Shown here in pieces: positions 35,972-46,594 of a DNA stretch of 46,594 nt (within the stretch, counting starts at the first letter, position 1; every line of letters starts with the position of its first letter). The position numbers were made by a program, and so were the translations under genes. Source of the DNA: Candidatus Peribacteria bacterium (GTDB lineage Bacteria; Patescibacteriota; Gracilibacteria; UBA1369; UBA12463); assembly GCA_943349045.1 (NCBI GenBank), contig CALQZC010000004.1, positions 1 through 46,594 of the forward strand, given 5' to 3'. Under the pieces are notes generated by a model. It was not told the origin of the DNA and did no database searches. It saw only the letters and a list, made by a program, of their open reading frames with translations.

Positions 35972-36688
35972 ATGAAAATTCTCTTTGAAAATGATGATGT
36001 TTTGGTGGTCGAAAAGCCTTTTGGGATGGTCGTTCATCCGGGTGCTGGTGTCGAGATGGGTGATACGGTCGTCGGTGAGGCCTTAAAAAAATATCCAAGT
36101 TTACCTATTTCTAATGGTGAGGATCGGCCAGGTGTCGTGCATCGTCTGGATAAGGATACCTCTGGAGTTTTGTTACTTGCGAAGAGCGAGGAGGCTTTGA
36201 AATTTTATATTGAGGCGTGGAAAAAGCATCATGTTGAAAAAATATATCTGGCGATCGTTGCTGGAAAACTCGAACCCAAGACCGGAACGATTGAGGCCCC
36301 CGTTTCCAGAAGTGTGAAAGATCGAAAAAAAATGACCGCGAAATCTGGTATTGGAAAGATGGCGGTGACGCATTACGAGGTGGTTGAGTATTTCTCTGAT
36401 CTTGATTTTCCGGCTACTCTTGTCAGAATTCAGATTGAGACTGGGCGAACGCACCAGATTCGTGTTCATTTTTCAGCCATTGGGTTCCCTGTTGTTTGTG
36501 ACGACGTCTATGGAAATCGTCACGTGAATGCATTCTTTGCGAAGGAATTTGGTCTCAAGCGGCAGTTTCTTCATGCGCAGTCACTTGAGTTTCCACTCAT
36601 GGGTTCATCCGGAAGTTCTAAGAAAAAACAGAAGGTAGTATCAAAAATACCCTCTGAGTTGCAGAAGGTATTGGATGATTTGAGTTAA
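35972..36688 (+). CDS. RluA/RluD-family pseudouridine synthase
   Basis: VVEKPFGMVVHPGAG, PGVVHRLDKDTSGVLLLAKSEEA, IETGRTHQIRVHFSAIGFPVVCDDVYG. Confidence 0.95.
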   Translation: MKILFENDDVLVVEKPFGMVVHPGAGVEMGDTVVGEALKKYPSLPISNGEDRPGVVHRLDKDTSGVLLLAKSEEALKFYIEAWKKHHVEKIYLAIVAGKLEPKTGTIEAPVSRSVKDRKKMTAKSGIGKMAVTHYEVVEYFSDLDFPATLVRIQIETGRTHQIRVHFSAIGFPVVCDDVYGNRHVNAFFAKEFGLKRQFLHAQSLEFPLMGSSGSSKKKQKVVSKIPSELQKVLDDLS

Positions 36689-36711
36689 TTCTGTTGGGCT
36701 GACTCTGTGTA

Positions 36712-37020
36712 TTACGCGATGCTGGTAACTTCGAGTTTCGTAAGATTCTGTCGGTGACCCTTGTTTCGCATATAACGCTTCTTTGACTTCTTCTTGAAGA
36801 CACGGACTTTATCGTCCTTGAACTGCTCGAGAACTTTGCAGGTAACGACTGGACCCATCACGTATGGTTCACCAATTTTTACGCTTGCGCCATCCGCTAC
36901 GAGCAAGACTGTTTTGAAGGTTACATTTTCGCCCTCTGCTGCCTCAAGTTTCTGAACGTCGAGCTTTGTCCCTTTCTCAACTTTGAACTGCTGACCGGCG
37001 ATTTCTACTACTGCGAACAT
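36712..37020 (-). CDS. rplU: 50S ribosomal protein bL21
   Basis: MFAVVEIAGQQFKVEKGTKLDVQKLEAAEGENVTF...KVRVFKKKSKKRYMRNKGHRQ. Confidence 0.96.
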   Translation of the reverse strand: MFAVVEIAGQQFKVEKGTKLDVQKLEAAEGENVTFKTVLLVADGASVKIGEPYVMGPVVTCKVLEQFKDDKVRVFKKKSKKRYMRNKGHRQNLTKLEVTSIA

Positions 37021-37045
37021 AGTGCGTATGTGTTAAAGCGCGTGG

Positions 37046-37074
37046 ATATTACGGGATATAGAACCAAAAATCAA
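37046..37074 (-). promoter_or_regulatory. rplU promoter TTGATT-N17-TAATAT
   Basis: Minus strand: -35 at 37069-37074, -10 at 37046-37051. Confidence 0.6.
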
Positions 37075-37081
37075 GCTAAAT

Positions 37082-39036
<1,955 letters not shown>

Positions 39037-39149
39037 CTACCTTGGTTTTGGGCTTTAGGGAAGCCAAGATATTCGCAGTTTTGATTTTAGTCGTATAATT
39101 GCGTATCATTCCTTGGAAATAGGCTTTACTTTATCTACCCTCCCATCCT

Positions 39150-39944
39150 CTGAAAAAAATCACTCCCTATCTTGCTCTATTGATTGTATGTAGTATTTTT
39201 TCGACAACGGTATATGCTGAGTCAACGCCTCACTATCAGCCAAAACTGGGGACGAGTTGGCAACTTCAGCTCGATGGAAATATCAATACCAGTCATGACG
39301 TTGCGATGTACGACATTGATCTTTTTACAACTCCCCAGGCTACTATCGATCTGCTCCATGCTCAGGGAAGGAAGGTTATTTGTTATTTTTCAGCTGGTTC
39401 GTATGAAAATTTTAGAGATGATGCTGCAATGTTTCCGAAGAAAATTCTTGGAAAAAAGATGCAAGGATGGAATGATGAAAAATGGCTTGATGTAGGTCAT
39501 TTTAGTGTTTTTGCTCCAGTTATGCAGAAGCGTCTTGATCTTGCTGTCACAAAAAAATGCGATGGTGTTGATCCTGATAATATGGATGGTTATCAAAATA
39601 AGACAGGATTCAAGCTTACCTACAATGATCAATTACAGTATGCAAAATGGATCGCAAAGGAGGCCCACGCAAGAGGCTTAGCTGTAGGACTTAAAAATAA
39701 TATTGATCAGATAGCTGATCTCGTTATGGATTTTGATTTCGCCGTAAACGAGCAGTGTTTTCAGTATAAAGAGTGTGACAAGCTTCTTCCTTTTATCAAG
39801 CAAAATAAGCCTGTATTTGGTGTTGAATATCAGCTCAAACCTCAGAAATTCTGTAGTAAAGCCCTCGCTGCCCAATTCAGCACTCTGAAGATGGAGTTGG
39901 CCCTTAAGGGCAAGAGAATTGGTTGTGAAATATATGTCATGTAA
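39150..39944 (+). CDS. GH114-like (endo-alpha-1,4-polygalactosaminidase / TM1410) secreted hydrolase; probable non-ATG start
   Basis: VICYFSAGSYENFRDD, CDGVDPDNMDGYQNKTGF, HARGLAVGLKNNIDQ; a CTG at 39150 gives the signal peptide (M)KKITPYLALLIVCSIFSTTVYA; TTG at 39180 is the ORF-track alternative. Confidence 0.8.
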   Translation: MKKITPYLALLIVCSIFSTTVYAESTPHYQPKLGTSWQLQLDGNINTSHDVAMYDIDLFTTPQATIDLLHAQGRKVICYFSAGSYENFRDDAAMFPKKILGKKMQGWNDEKWLDVGHFSVFAPVMQKRLDLAVTKKCDGVDPDNMDGYQNKTGFKLTYNDQLQYAKWIAKEAHARGLAVGLKNNIDQIADLVMDFDFAVNEQCFQYKECDKLLPFIKQNKPVFGVEYQLKPQKFCSKALAAQFSTLKMELALKGKRIGCEIYVM

Positions 39945-39987
39945 TCTATACTGGCTTGCGAAAATCACTGTTTTTGGTGGTTTCTAT

Positions 39988-40073
39988 GCCGGAGTGGCGG
40001 AATGGCAGACGCGCTCGACTCAAAATCGAGTACTCGTAAGGGTGTGTGGGTTCGACTCCCACCCCCGGCACCA
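39988..40073 (+). tRNA. tRNA-Leu (anticodon CAA), CCA encoded
   Basis: Acceptor GCCGGAG/CCCCGGC, D-stem GCG/CGC, anticodon arm CTCGA-CTCAAAA-TCGAG, 15-nt variable arm, T-arm GTGGG-TTCGACT-CCCAC, A-CCA. Confidence 0.95.
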
Positions 40074-40081
40074 GGAATTAT

Positions 40082-42409
40082 TTATTTTTGCAATTGCTGT
40101 TTGAGCATGATGGCTGTTTTCTTCCCAGCTACTCTGGCGAGTTCGTCCATGGTGGCGTTTTTGATGGAGGCGAGGGAGCCGAAGTGTTTGAGGAGTTTTT
40201 TCTTGGTGAGTTCGCCGATGCCTGGGAGGTCGTCGAGTTCGGAGGTGATGAGCGTTTTGTTGTGGACGAGGTTGCTATATGAGACGGCGAAACGGTGGGA
40301 CTCGTCGCGAATGTGCTGGACGAGATGGAGGGTTTTTGAGTCTTTTGGAAGTTTGATGGACTCTTTTTGACCAGGGACAAAAATTTCTTCTTCTTGTTTG
40401 GCGAGTGAACAGATTGGAATATTGAGATTCAGTTCTTTGAGAACTTCGATGCCGATGCCGAGCTGTCCTTTTCCGCCGTCGAGAACGATGAGGTCGGGAC
40501 GGACGGTAAATTTACGGTACTGTTCCAGGGTTTTTGCTGCTTCGATCACGAGAAGTGTCTCGGGTCTGGTTTTCCCTGGTGTTGCCAGGAGGTGCGTGAT
40601 GAGTGAGTCGGGTTTTACTTTTACCTCTTTGAATCCTTGGGTCTCGAAGTACTCCTGCGTCTCGGGTGTAGTGAAGAGATACCACTTTTTGGTCTTCTTG
40701 TGCTTTTCGAGAAGTTTGTAGATGAGCTTATTTGTGAGTTCTTGGTCGTGGTACTCGGGATGTATCCAAAGATGGTCTATGATTGAGGTCTCGTGATTGA
40801 TGATTTCGTTGGTGACACATCCGACGAGTTTTTTGTCGTCACACATCGTCATGACATTTTCCGCAAGGGATGCTGCGCTATCCGAGTTGAGATTCTCGAG
40901 ATTGAGATTTTTTTTAATTTCTTCGAGGGTCTTTTTACTTGGTGATCGGTAACTGAACTGACTAATGGTCAGATACTTGAGACGGCGCGTGAGAACTTCG
41001 CGCATGGAGGCGTAGTCGTCGGGTTTTCCGTGGGGAATGGTGCGAAGTTTGAAACGTCGATATTCGCTATTTGATGGTTGGCCGTTCATGAGGACGACCA
41101 TCGAGGCGACGGTACCGGTACCGCCAAAATGCGAGATGTCGTAGCACTCGATGCGCTTGGGCGGTTTTGGGAGGTGTAGGGTTTCTGCCAGACTTGTGAG
41201 AGATTCCTTGGGAATAACTTCTTCCTTCATCCACTTCGCTTTTTGCTGGTGAGCGTAGCTGCGTGCGTTGGCGAGCGAGAGCTCGAGGAGTTTGTTTTTT
41301 TCGCCTTGTTGTGGCCAGAGAATGCGAACTTTTTTTCCCCGCTTTTCTGAGATCCATGACTCTTCCATTTCGGTATCTTCGAGAAGGTCGGGAATGAGAA
41401 TTTCGTCGGGAATATTGGTGGCGTTTTGGTAGTAGTCTCGAATAAATGCTTCGCAGATTTCACTCGTGGATGGAATGTCTTTGTCGTTCTGATTGTTGAG
41501 GATAAAATTTTCTTGTCCAATAATTCGACCATCGCGAATCTGAAATAAGTTTGAGTAAATGCGTGAGTTGTCGACAACAAAGTGAAATACATCCGTATCT
41601 TTTCTGGATGGATCGCTGATACGTTGCTTCTCGAACATTTCTTCCATCATCTTGAGTTTATCGCGTATGGATGCGGCTTTTTCAAATTTCTTCTGGGTTG
41701 CGTAAACGGCCATTTCATCCTTGAGCTGGTTCATGAGCTCCTCTGGTCGACCCTCTAAAAAGTTGATAACTCGGTTTATGATGCTGCCGTAGTTGGTTGT
41801 ATCAATTTTTCCAATGCAGGGTGCGGCGCAACGACGGATAAAGTGATAGAGGCATGGATACTTGATAACTTTATTGGTTACCTCGACGTCGTGCTCGTAG
41901 CCGTTTGGCTTGATATACTTGATGTCGAGATTGCAGTGGCGAAATGGGAGAACTTTTCGGAGAATATCAAGGGTCTGTTTCACTTTGTAGGCTGCGGTTT
42001 TTGGGCCGAAGTAGCGGGCTTTGTCTTTTTCTTTTTTTCTCACGATGGTGATGCGTGGAAAGTCTTCGTTAACCGAGACGCGGATGTAGACGTAATTTTT
42101 ATCATCCTTCATCAGCACATTGTACTTTGGCCGGAACTGTTTGATGAAGTTGGTTTCCAGAATAATTGCCTCGAGGTCGGTGCCAACTTCCATATATTCG
42201 ATATCGTCGATGAGAGCGACCATGCCTTCTTTTTTTGGTCCAAGTTCTGAAGTTCGCAAGAAATAACTCTTCACGCGGTTGCGAAGGTTTTTTGCTTTTC
42301 CAATGTAGAGAATTTTCCCTTCTGCATCCTTCATTTTATAGACGCCCGGCGTGACCGGAAGGGCGGCGAGAATTTTTTTGAGTTTAGGGTTTTCGAGATC
42401 CATTGTCAT
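40082..42409 (-). CDS. uvrC: Excinuclease ABC subunit C
   Basis: ALPVTPGVYKMKDAEGKILYIGKAKNLRNRVKSYF; RPDLIVLDGGKGQLG; C-terminal HhH LDDLPGIGELTKKKLLKHFGS; start could be 42403. Confidence 0.97.
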   Translation of the reverse strand: MTMDLENPKLKKILAALPVTPGVYKMKDAEGKILYIGKAKNLRNRVKSYFLRTSELGPKKEGMVALIDDIEYMEVGTDLEAIILETNFIKQFRPKYNVLMKDDKNYVYIRVSVNEDFPRITIVRKKEKDKARYFGPKTAAYKVKQTLDILRKVLPFRHCNLDIKYIKPNGYEHDVEVTNKVIKYPCLYHFIRRCAAPCIGKIDTTNYGSIINRVINFLEGRPEELMNQLKDEMAVYATQKKFEKAASIRDKLKMMEEMFEKQRISDPSRKDTDVFHFVVDNSRIYSNLFQIRDGRIIGQENFILNNQNDKDIPSTSEICEAFIRDYYQNATNIPDEILIPDLLEDTEMEESWISEKRGKKVRILWPQQGEKNKLLELSLANARSYAHQQKAKWMKEEVIPKESLTSLAETLHLPKPPKRIECYDISHFGGTGTVASMVVLMNGQPSNSEYRRFKLRTIPHGKPDDYASMREVLTRRLKYLTISQFSYRSPSKKTLEEIKKNLNLENLNSDSAASLAENVMTMCDDKKLVGCVTNEIINHETSIIDHLWIHPEYHDQELTNKLIYKLLEKHKKTKKWYLFTTPETQEYFETQGFKEVKVKPDSLITHLLATPGKTRPETLLVIEAAKTLEQYRKFTVRPDLIVLDGGKGQLGIGIEVLKELNLNIPICSLAKQEEEIFVPGQKESIKLPKDSKTLHLVQHIRDESHRFAVSYSNLVHNKTLITSELDDLPGIGELTKKKLLKHFGSLASIKNATMDELARVAGKKTAIMLKQQLQK

Positions 42410-42413
42410 TGGA

Positions 42414-42442
42414 TTGTATCATAGCAGAAGCTTCATTAGAAT
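42414..42442 (+). promoter_or_regulatory. Promoter TTGTAT-N17-TAGAAT, ending 6 nt before the ATG (leaderless geometry)
   Basis: -35 at 42414-42419, -10 at 42437-42442, ATG at 42449. Confidence 0.65.
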
Positions 42443-42448
42443 AGGCTC

Positions 42449-43291
42449 ATGAGCTCTTTTCTTGAACAGTCGGTGTATCAGACGATCGCTTTCTTCGATA
42501 AGCTCGATTTTTGTCTTACTGCTGAGGAAATTTCTGAGCGGTTACTGGGAAGTACTGCTGTTTTTGGTGAGATCGAGATGGTTCTCTCCTCGAGCACGCG
42601 GATCGGCTCGAAGGGTGGCTTTTATTTTTTATCGGGTCGAGATGTGTTGGTTCAGTTACGGAAGGATCGAGAGGGTATGCATGATGTTTTGATGCGAAAA
42701 GTCGAGAGGTATCGTTGGATATTTCGGATGGTACCTGGATTACGCGCGGTATACGTCTGTAACCGCTTGGCAATCGCCCAGGCGCGCGAAACGAGTGATA
42801 TTGATCTCTTCGTGGTTGTACGAGGCGGACGCATGTTTACCACGAGATTTTTTCTCTTATTTTTTCTTCAAATTTTTGGTTTACGAATTCATCCAAAAAA
42901 AAGATTTGGTCGTTTTTGTCCCAGTTTTTTCGTTGATGAGACACAGCTCAACTTCGAGTCGCTTCTTCTTCAACCGAGAGATCAGTACTTTGCCTATTGG
43001 GTTTTACTCTTGAAACCTGTTCTGGGTCGGATTGACCTGCGAGCTGCTAATCCGTGGCTTACCTCATATTTTTCTGAAGATGTACTTCGGCGATCACTCG
43101 GTGGTGTATGTGTTGATATGTCGCGTCGGGATGCGGTTTTTTTTGGCGGGGCGCTAGAGTCGTTTCTTCGGAGATGGCAGCTTAAAAAACTTTCACGTAA
43201 GTACCCAGATGGGGCTCGTCCAAAGGGCGTTGTTATCTCTGATGGTTGTTTGAAATTCCATGAAGATGATCGACGGCATCTGTACGTATGA
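42449..43291 (+). CDS. Nucleotidyltransferase-like protein with hydrophobic segment
   Basis: RETSDIDLFVVVRGGRMFTTRFFLLFFLQIFGLRIHPKKRFGRFCPSFFV. Confidence 0.7.
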   Translation: MSSFLEQSVYQTIAFFDKLDFCLTAEEISERLLGSTAVFGEIEMVLSSSTRIGSKGGFYFLSGRDVLVQLRKDREGMHDVLMRKVERYRWIFRMVPGLRAVYVCNRLAIAQARETSDIDLFVVVRGGRMFTTRFFLLFFLQIFGLRIHPKKRFGRFCPSFFVDETQLNFESLLLQPRDQYFAYWVLLLKPVLGRIDLRAANPWLTSYFSEDVLRRSLGGVCVDMSRRDAVFFGGALESFLRRWQLKKLSRKYPDGARPKGVVISDGCLKFHEDDRRHLYV

Positions 43292-43304
43292 TACGTATGA
43301 AATG

Positions 43305-44687
43305 TTAGCCTTTCTTCCGTTTATCGTGCTTCTTTTTTCGGTCCTTGCTGGTTTCACGAAGTACTCCTTCTGTTTTTTCTCGGTATCGGACATCGATACC
43401 CGTTCCTGAGAAACCGTACTTTTCACGAATGATGCGTTCAAGATATCGCTTGTAGGAGAAGTGAAATATTTTGGTTTCACTCACCATAAAGGTAAAGGTT
43501 GGTGGATTTTTTTGCGTGTATTCAACCTTGAAAATGGTTGCCTGACGGCCGTGAGAACGTGGTGGTGCGTGACGGTTCAAAGCGTCCTGGATGAGACTCT
43601 TGAGTTCGCCCACGGGAATGTCTTTTTCGCGTTCTGCCTTAATTTTCTTTGCGAGCTCCATGATTTTCTGAACATTTTTTCCTCGTATGGCTGACGTCAT
43701 GACGACTGGTGCCCATGGCAGGAACTCAAGTTTGTGCTGGATTTTGTGAACAATTTCTTCGGCATCACCCGGTGGGAGAAGGTCAATTTTATTCACGACG
43801 AGAATAAGTCCCTTTTTTTCATCTTTAATGTATCCGGCGATGTGCGCATCCTGACTCACGAGCCCTTCCTCTGCATCGATGACGAGTACGGCAATATCTG
43901 ATTCTTCCAGGGCGCGAATACCCCGCAATACACTCCAGAACTCAATTTCTCTTCCGATTTTTCCACGTTTACGAATACCCGCTGTGTCCTTCAGAATAAA
44001 TTTCTGATCTTCCCAGGTGAACTCCGTATCTATGGTATCTCGAGTGGTTCCCGCGATATTTGAGACGATCATTTTTTCCTCGCCGATCAGTGCATTGAGA
44101 AGGGATGATTTCCCAACGTTTGGACGACCAAGGATTGCCATAGAAATCACGTCCTTCTGTTGCTTTTGAACTGGTTCTTTTTTGAATCCATGCTTTTTGA
44201 GCGTTTTCTCAAGTTTCGTTGTGAGTTCATCGATACCCGTACCGTGTGCCGCTGAGACATTGATGACTTCATCGATTCCAAGCCGGTAGTATTCGCTAAT
44301 CTGGTGTTCATGTGCCTTTCGGTCTGTTTTATTGGCGACACAGAGGTATGGCTTTTTTGCCCGTAAAATTTGCTTGATGGCGCTTTCGTCTTCAATGGTA
44401 GGAGGATTGCTCGCATCAATCACGAAGAGAATCATGCTCGCCTCAGCGATGGCAAGCAGTGTTTGGCTGTAGATGTCTGCTTCGATGTTTAATTTTTTTC
44501 CATACTGGAGTCCGCCGGTATCGACGAGGATTACCTCGAGATTATCGAGTTCGCATTTCTGGTAGATTCGATCTCGAGTTGTTCCGGGAATGTCCGAGGT
44601 GATGGCAACTTTTTTCCCTACGATTCGGTTAAAAAGCGTAGACTTCCCCACATTTGGTTTTCCGACAATGGCAATAATTGGTTTCAT
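43305..44687 (-). CDS. der: GTPase Der (two G domains)
   Basis: MKPIIAIVGKPNVGKSTLFNRI and MAILGRPNVGKSSLLNALIGEE; C-terminal KH-like domain; start moved from 44705 to 44687. Confidence 0.97.
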   Translation of the reverse strand: MKPIIAIVGKPNVGKSTLFNRIVGKKVAITSDIPGTTRDRIYQKCELDNLEVILVDTGGLQYGKKLNIEADIYSQTLLAIAEASMILFVIDASNPPTIEDESAIKQILRAKKPYLCVANKTDRKAHEHQISEYYRLGIDEVINVSAAHGTGIDELTTKLEKTLKKHGFKKEPVQKQQKDVISMAILGRPNVGKSSLLNALIGEEKMIVSNIAGTTRDTIDTEFTWEDQKFILKDTAGIRKRGKIGREIEFWSVLRGIRALEESDIAVLVIDAEEGLVSQDAHIAGYIKDEKKGLILVVNKIDLLPPGDAEEIVHKIQHKLEFLPWAPVVMTSAIRGKNVQKIMELAKKIKAEREKDIPVGELKSLIQDALNRHAPPRSHGRQATIFKVEYTQKNPPTFTFMVSETKIFHFSYKRYLERIIREKYGFSGTGIDVRYREKTEGVLRETSKDRKKKHDKRKKG

Positions 44688-44689
44688 AC

Positions 44690-44718
44690 TTGCGGTATTG
44701 TGCATTATTTCTTATGAT
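44690..44718 (+). promoter_or_regulatory. Promoter TTGCGG-N17-TATGAT, ending 6 nt before the ATG (leaderless geometry)
   Basis: -35 at 44690-44695, -10 at 44713-44718, ATG at 44725. Confidence 0.65.
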
Positions 44719-44724
44719 ACGTCT

Positions 44725-45294
44725 ATGAAAAAGAATTTTCTTGCTTTGTCCCTCCTTATTTTTACGGTTATTTTCTCCTCTTTTTCCCCTGTTTTAGCTC
44801 AGGATGACGGTATTTTGCCGAATGAAAGTACTATTTTAGCCGATGGAGAGACGCTCGATTGTATTCGTTTTATGAAACTTTCGAAGGTGCAGAAAAAGGA
44901 CGGGGGCACCAAGATTACCCTTCGGGAGGCAGTTGTCCAGAATGCGCCTATTACTGTTACAAATATTGTTTTTGATGTTACTTCGGCGAGAATTGATGCG
45001 CAACGTACGGTTAATGCCCGGGATGCTGCTATGACGTGTGGATTCAAAAGTGGACGCGTACCACTCTGGCTTGTCCCCTTTTATATCGTGAGAGTTATTG
45101 ACTTTCTTCTGTTGGCTGGTGGACTCGTTTCTGTTGGGTTTGTCGTTATTGGTGGATACCATATGATCATTGGTGGTTTCTCGGAAGAGAAAGAGAAGGG
45201 AAAAAATACGATCAAGTATGCACTCATTGGATTGGTACTCATGCTTTTGGCTTATACTATCGTTAATCTTGTACTCCTTTTCCTCACCTCCTAA
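44725..45294 (+). CDS. T4SS-pilin-like protein with signal peptide and N-terminal extension
   Basis: MKKNFLALSLLIFTVIFSSFSPVLAQ; C-terminal two-TM hairpin GGLVSVGFVVIGGYHMIIGGFSEEKEKGKNTIKYALIGLVLMLLAYTIVNLVLLFL; start moved from 44590. Confidence 0.7.
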   Translation: MKKNFLALSLLIFTVIFSSFSPVLAQDDGILPNESTILADGETLDCIRFMKLSKVQKKDGGTKITLREAVVQNAPITVTNIVFDVTSARIDAQRTVNARDAAMTCGFKSGRVPLWLVPFYIVRVIDFLLLAGGLVSVGFVVIGGYHMIIGGFSEEKEKGKNTIKYALIGLVLMLLAYTIVNLVLLFLTS

Positions 45295-46523
45295 TGAAAC
45301 TCACTGATATTTTCAAAAAGACCAAGTCGATTGTCAGGAATTTTAAGGAGAGTGTTGAGGAGGCGAGTCGGGAACCGGCCTTTGAAAAGGTCGTCGTTCA
45401 TGAGAATACAAAAGATTCAGAGAAGCATGTCGTGGTTCATATTTCCGGTACCGGAGTTGCGAAGGCGATGATTATCATTCTGGGTCTTCTCACACTTGCC
45501 TATTTCATTATGGGCATGACGGATATTCTCGTTATTTTCTTTGTGGCCTTCTTGTTGGCTGCTGCGATGGAGCCAACCATCGATAGCCTCAGTAAGCGAA
45601 AAGTTCCTCGAGGTGTCGCGGTTATTTTGTTTTATATTCTTGCGATTGGCCTTTTCGCCTTCATGGTTTCGTATATGCTCCCGATTCTCGCCCAGCAGAT
45701 TTACGAACTTGCCGTGAACCTCGGCGTCTATCTCAAGCAACTTTCTGAGGGAAAGCAGTCACTTCCAATTCCTACGAAGTTTCAGCCATATGTGAATCAG
45801 TTTCTCAGTAGTATTAATGTGCACGATCTGGGCGGGCAGGTTGAGAGTAGTCTCAAGGTTCTCGCTGAGCAGCTCTTTGCGATTGGCGGTAACATCTGGG
45901 AGGTGATCAAGATTATCTCACACGGTTTGATTAATACCGTTCTCGTCTTGATTCTTGCGTACTTTATGGTGGTGGAAAAGCACGCGGTTGATAACTTTAT
46001 TTTCTCCTTTTTCCCCGTCAAACATGAGGAGTATATTGCGGCAAAAATTTCCCTGGTTCAGCGAAAAATTGGTTTCTGGTTGCGAGGTATGCTGATCATG
46101 ATGGTTTCGATGGGTGTCCTCGTCTATATCGGACTCACGATTCTTGGTGTGAAGTATGCCGTGGTACTTGCGATTATTGCCGGTTTTCTTGAGTTGATAC
46201 CTGTCGTTGGACCGGTGGTTGCTTGGGGACTTGCGATTCCTATTGTTCTTAATCAGTCCGCTTGGTCGATTGTTCCGGTGACGATTCTCTATACGGTTGT
46301 TCAACAGTTCGAGAGTCACGTGCTGGTGCCGGTGGTTATGAAGCGCGTGGTTGGGCTTAATCCAATTGTTATTCTGTTTGCTCTTCTCGTTGGATACCGT
46401 TTCTTGGGCGTTTTGGGTGCTATTCTCTCGGTTCCGGTGGCGACGATGGTCTCTATTTTTTCTGATGACTTTTTCGTACGACCAAAAAGCGAGGATGAAA
46501 AAGACGAAAAGGTAAGCGCCTAG
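45294..46523 (+). CDS. AI-2E family transporter (PerM-like permease)
   Basis: 409 aa; eight hydrophobic segments; MEPTIDSLSKRKVPRGVAVIL, GFLELIPVVGPVVAWGLAIP; TAATG overlap with the previous gene. Confidence 0.92.
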   Translation: MKLTDIFKKTKSIVRNFKESVEEASREPAFEKVVVHENTKDSEKHVVVHISGTGVAKAMIIILGLLTLAYFIMGMTDILVIFFVAFLLAAAMEPTIDSLSKRKVPRGVAVILFYILAIGLFAFMVSYMLPILAQQIYELAVNLGVYLKQLSEGKQSLPIPTKFQPYVNQFLSSINVHDLGGQVESSLKVLAEQLFAIGGNIWEVIKIISHGLINTVLVLILAYFMVVEKHAVDNFIFSFFPVKHEEYIAAKISLVQRKIGFWLRGMLIMMVSMGVLVYIGLTILGVKYAVVLAIIAGFLELIPVVGPVVAWGLAIPIVLNQSAWSIVPVTILYTVVQQFESHVLVPVVMKRVVGLNPIVILFALLVGYRFLGVLGAILSVPVATMVSIFSDDFFVRPKSEDEKDEKVSA

Positions 46524-46528
46524 ACTCT

Positions 46529-46594
46529 TTAGCGTTTGAACTGGTGCCACATATCTTCTACGTATTCGAGGAACTTTACCTTGAATGTCTCTGT
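46529..46594 (-). CDS. C-terminal fragment of an unidentified CDS running off the window end
   Basis: Minus frame ...TETFKVKFLEYVEDMWHQFKR* open to the window edge; convergent with 45294-46523. Confidence 0.35.
   Translation of the reverse strand, partial: TETFKVKFLEYVEDMWHQFKR

Noticed and set aside
39919-40104. ORF spanning the tRNA-Leu
   Set aside because: It overlaps a well-folded tRNA gene; the peptide is the usual artefact of a translated tRNA.

Overview
This is a dense, mostly housekeeping segment of a bacterial chromosome. It has about 49 credible CDS, two of them cut by the window edges, one tRNA-Leu(CAA), and one strong candidate small RNA. By inference it is a Patescibacteria/CPR-like genome, possibly Peregrinibacteria-like: orphan T4SS-type ATPase, T4SS-pilin-like protein, Elp3, many lineage-specific membrane proteins and almost no intergenic DNA. 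UGA is used as a stop, so the code is standard. Recognisable genes include purE (partial), purB, dcd, ileS, secG, rplI, ruvX, pgk, ribH, ribE, ssb, fmt, nrnA-like, lepB, coaE, gatB, wecG-like, elp3-like, recG, NYN-domain, tyrS, TrmB-like, rluD-like, rplU, pth, obgE, GH114-like, uvrC, der and an AI-2E-type permease. I found no CRISPR array, prophage, IS element or classical defence island. The most notable signals are: (1) a repeated architecture in which a -10 box (often with a matching -35 or an extended TGn) ends exactly 6-8 nt before the start codon, implying leaderless mRNAs, together with near absence of Shine-Dalgarno motifs; (2) a free-standing ~60-nt candidate sRNA at ~32169-32228 with a near-consensus promoter and intrinsic terminator, tail-to-tail with an NYN-domain nuclease gene; (3) a 444-bp hairpin-rich non-coding region at 28317-28760 beside an ORFan pair; (4) a lineage-specific ATP-grasp protein and several protein-level oddities (SSB without the usual acidic tip, Cys-rich signal peptidase, possible CUG start on a GH114 hydrolase). 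All calls are from reading sequence; no searches were run.
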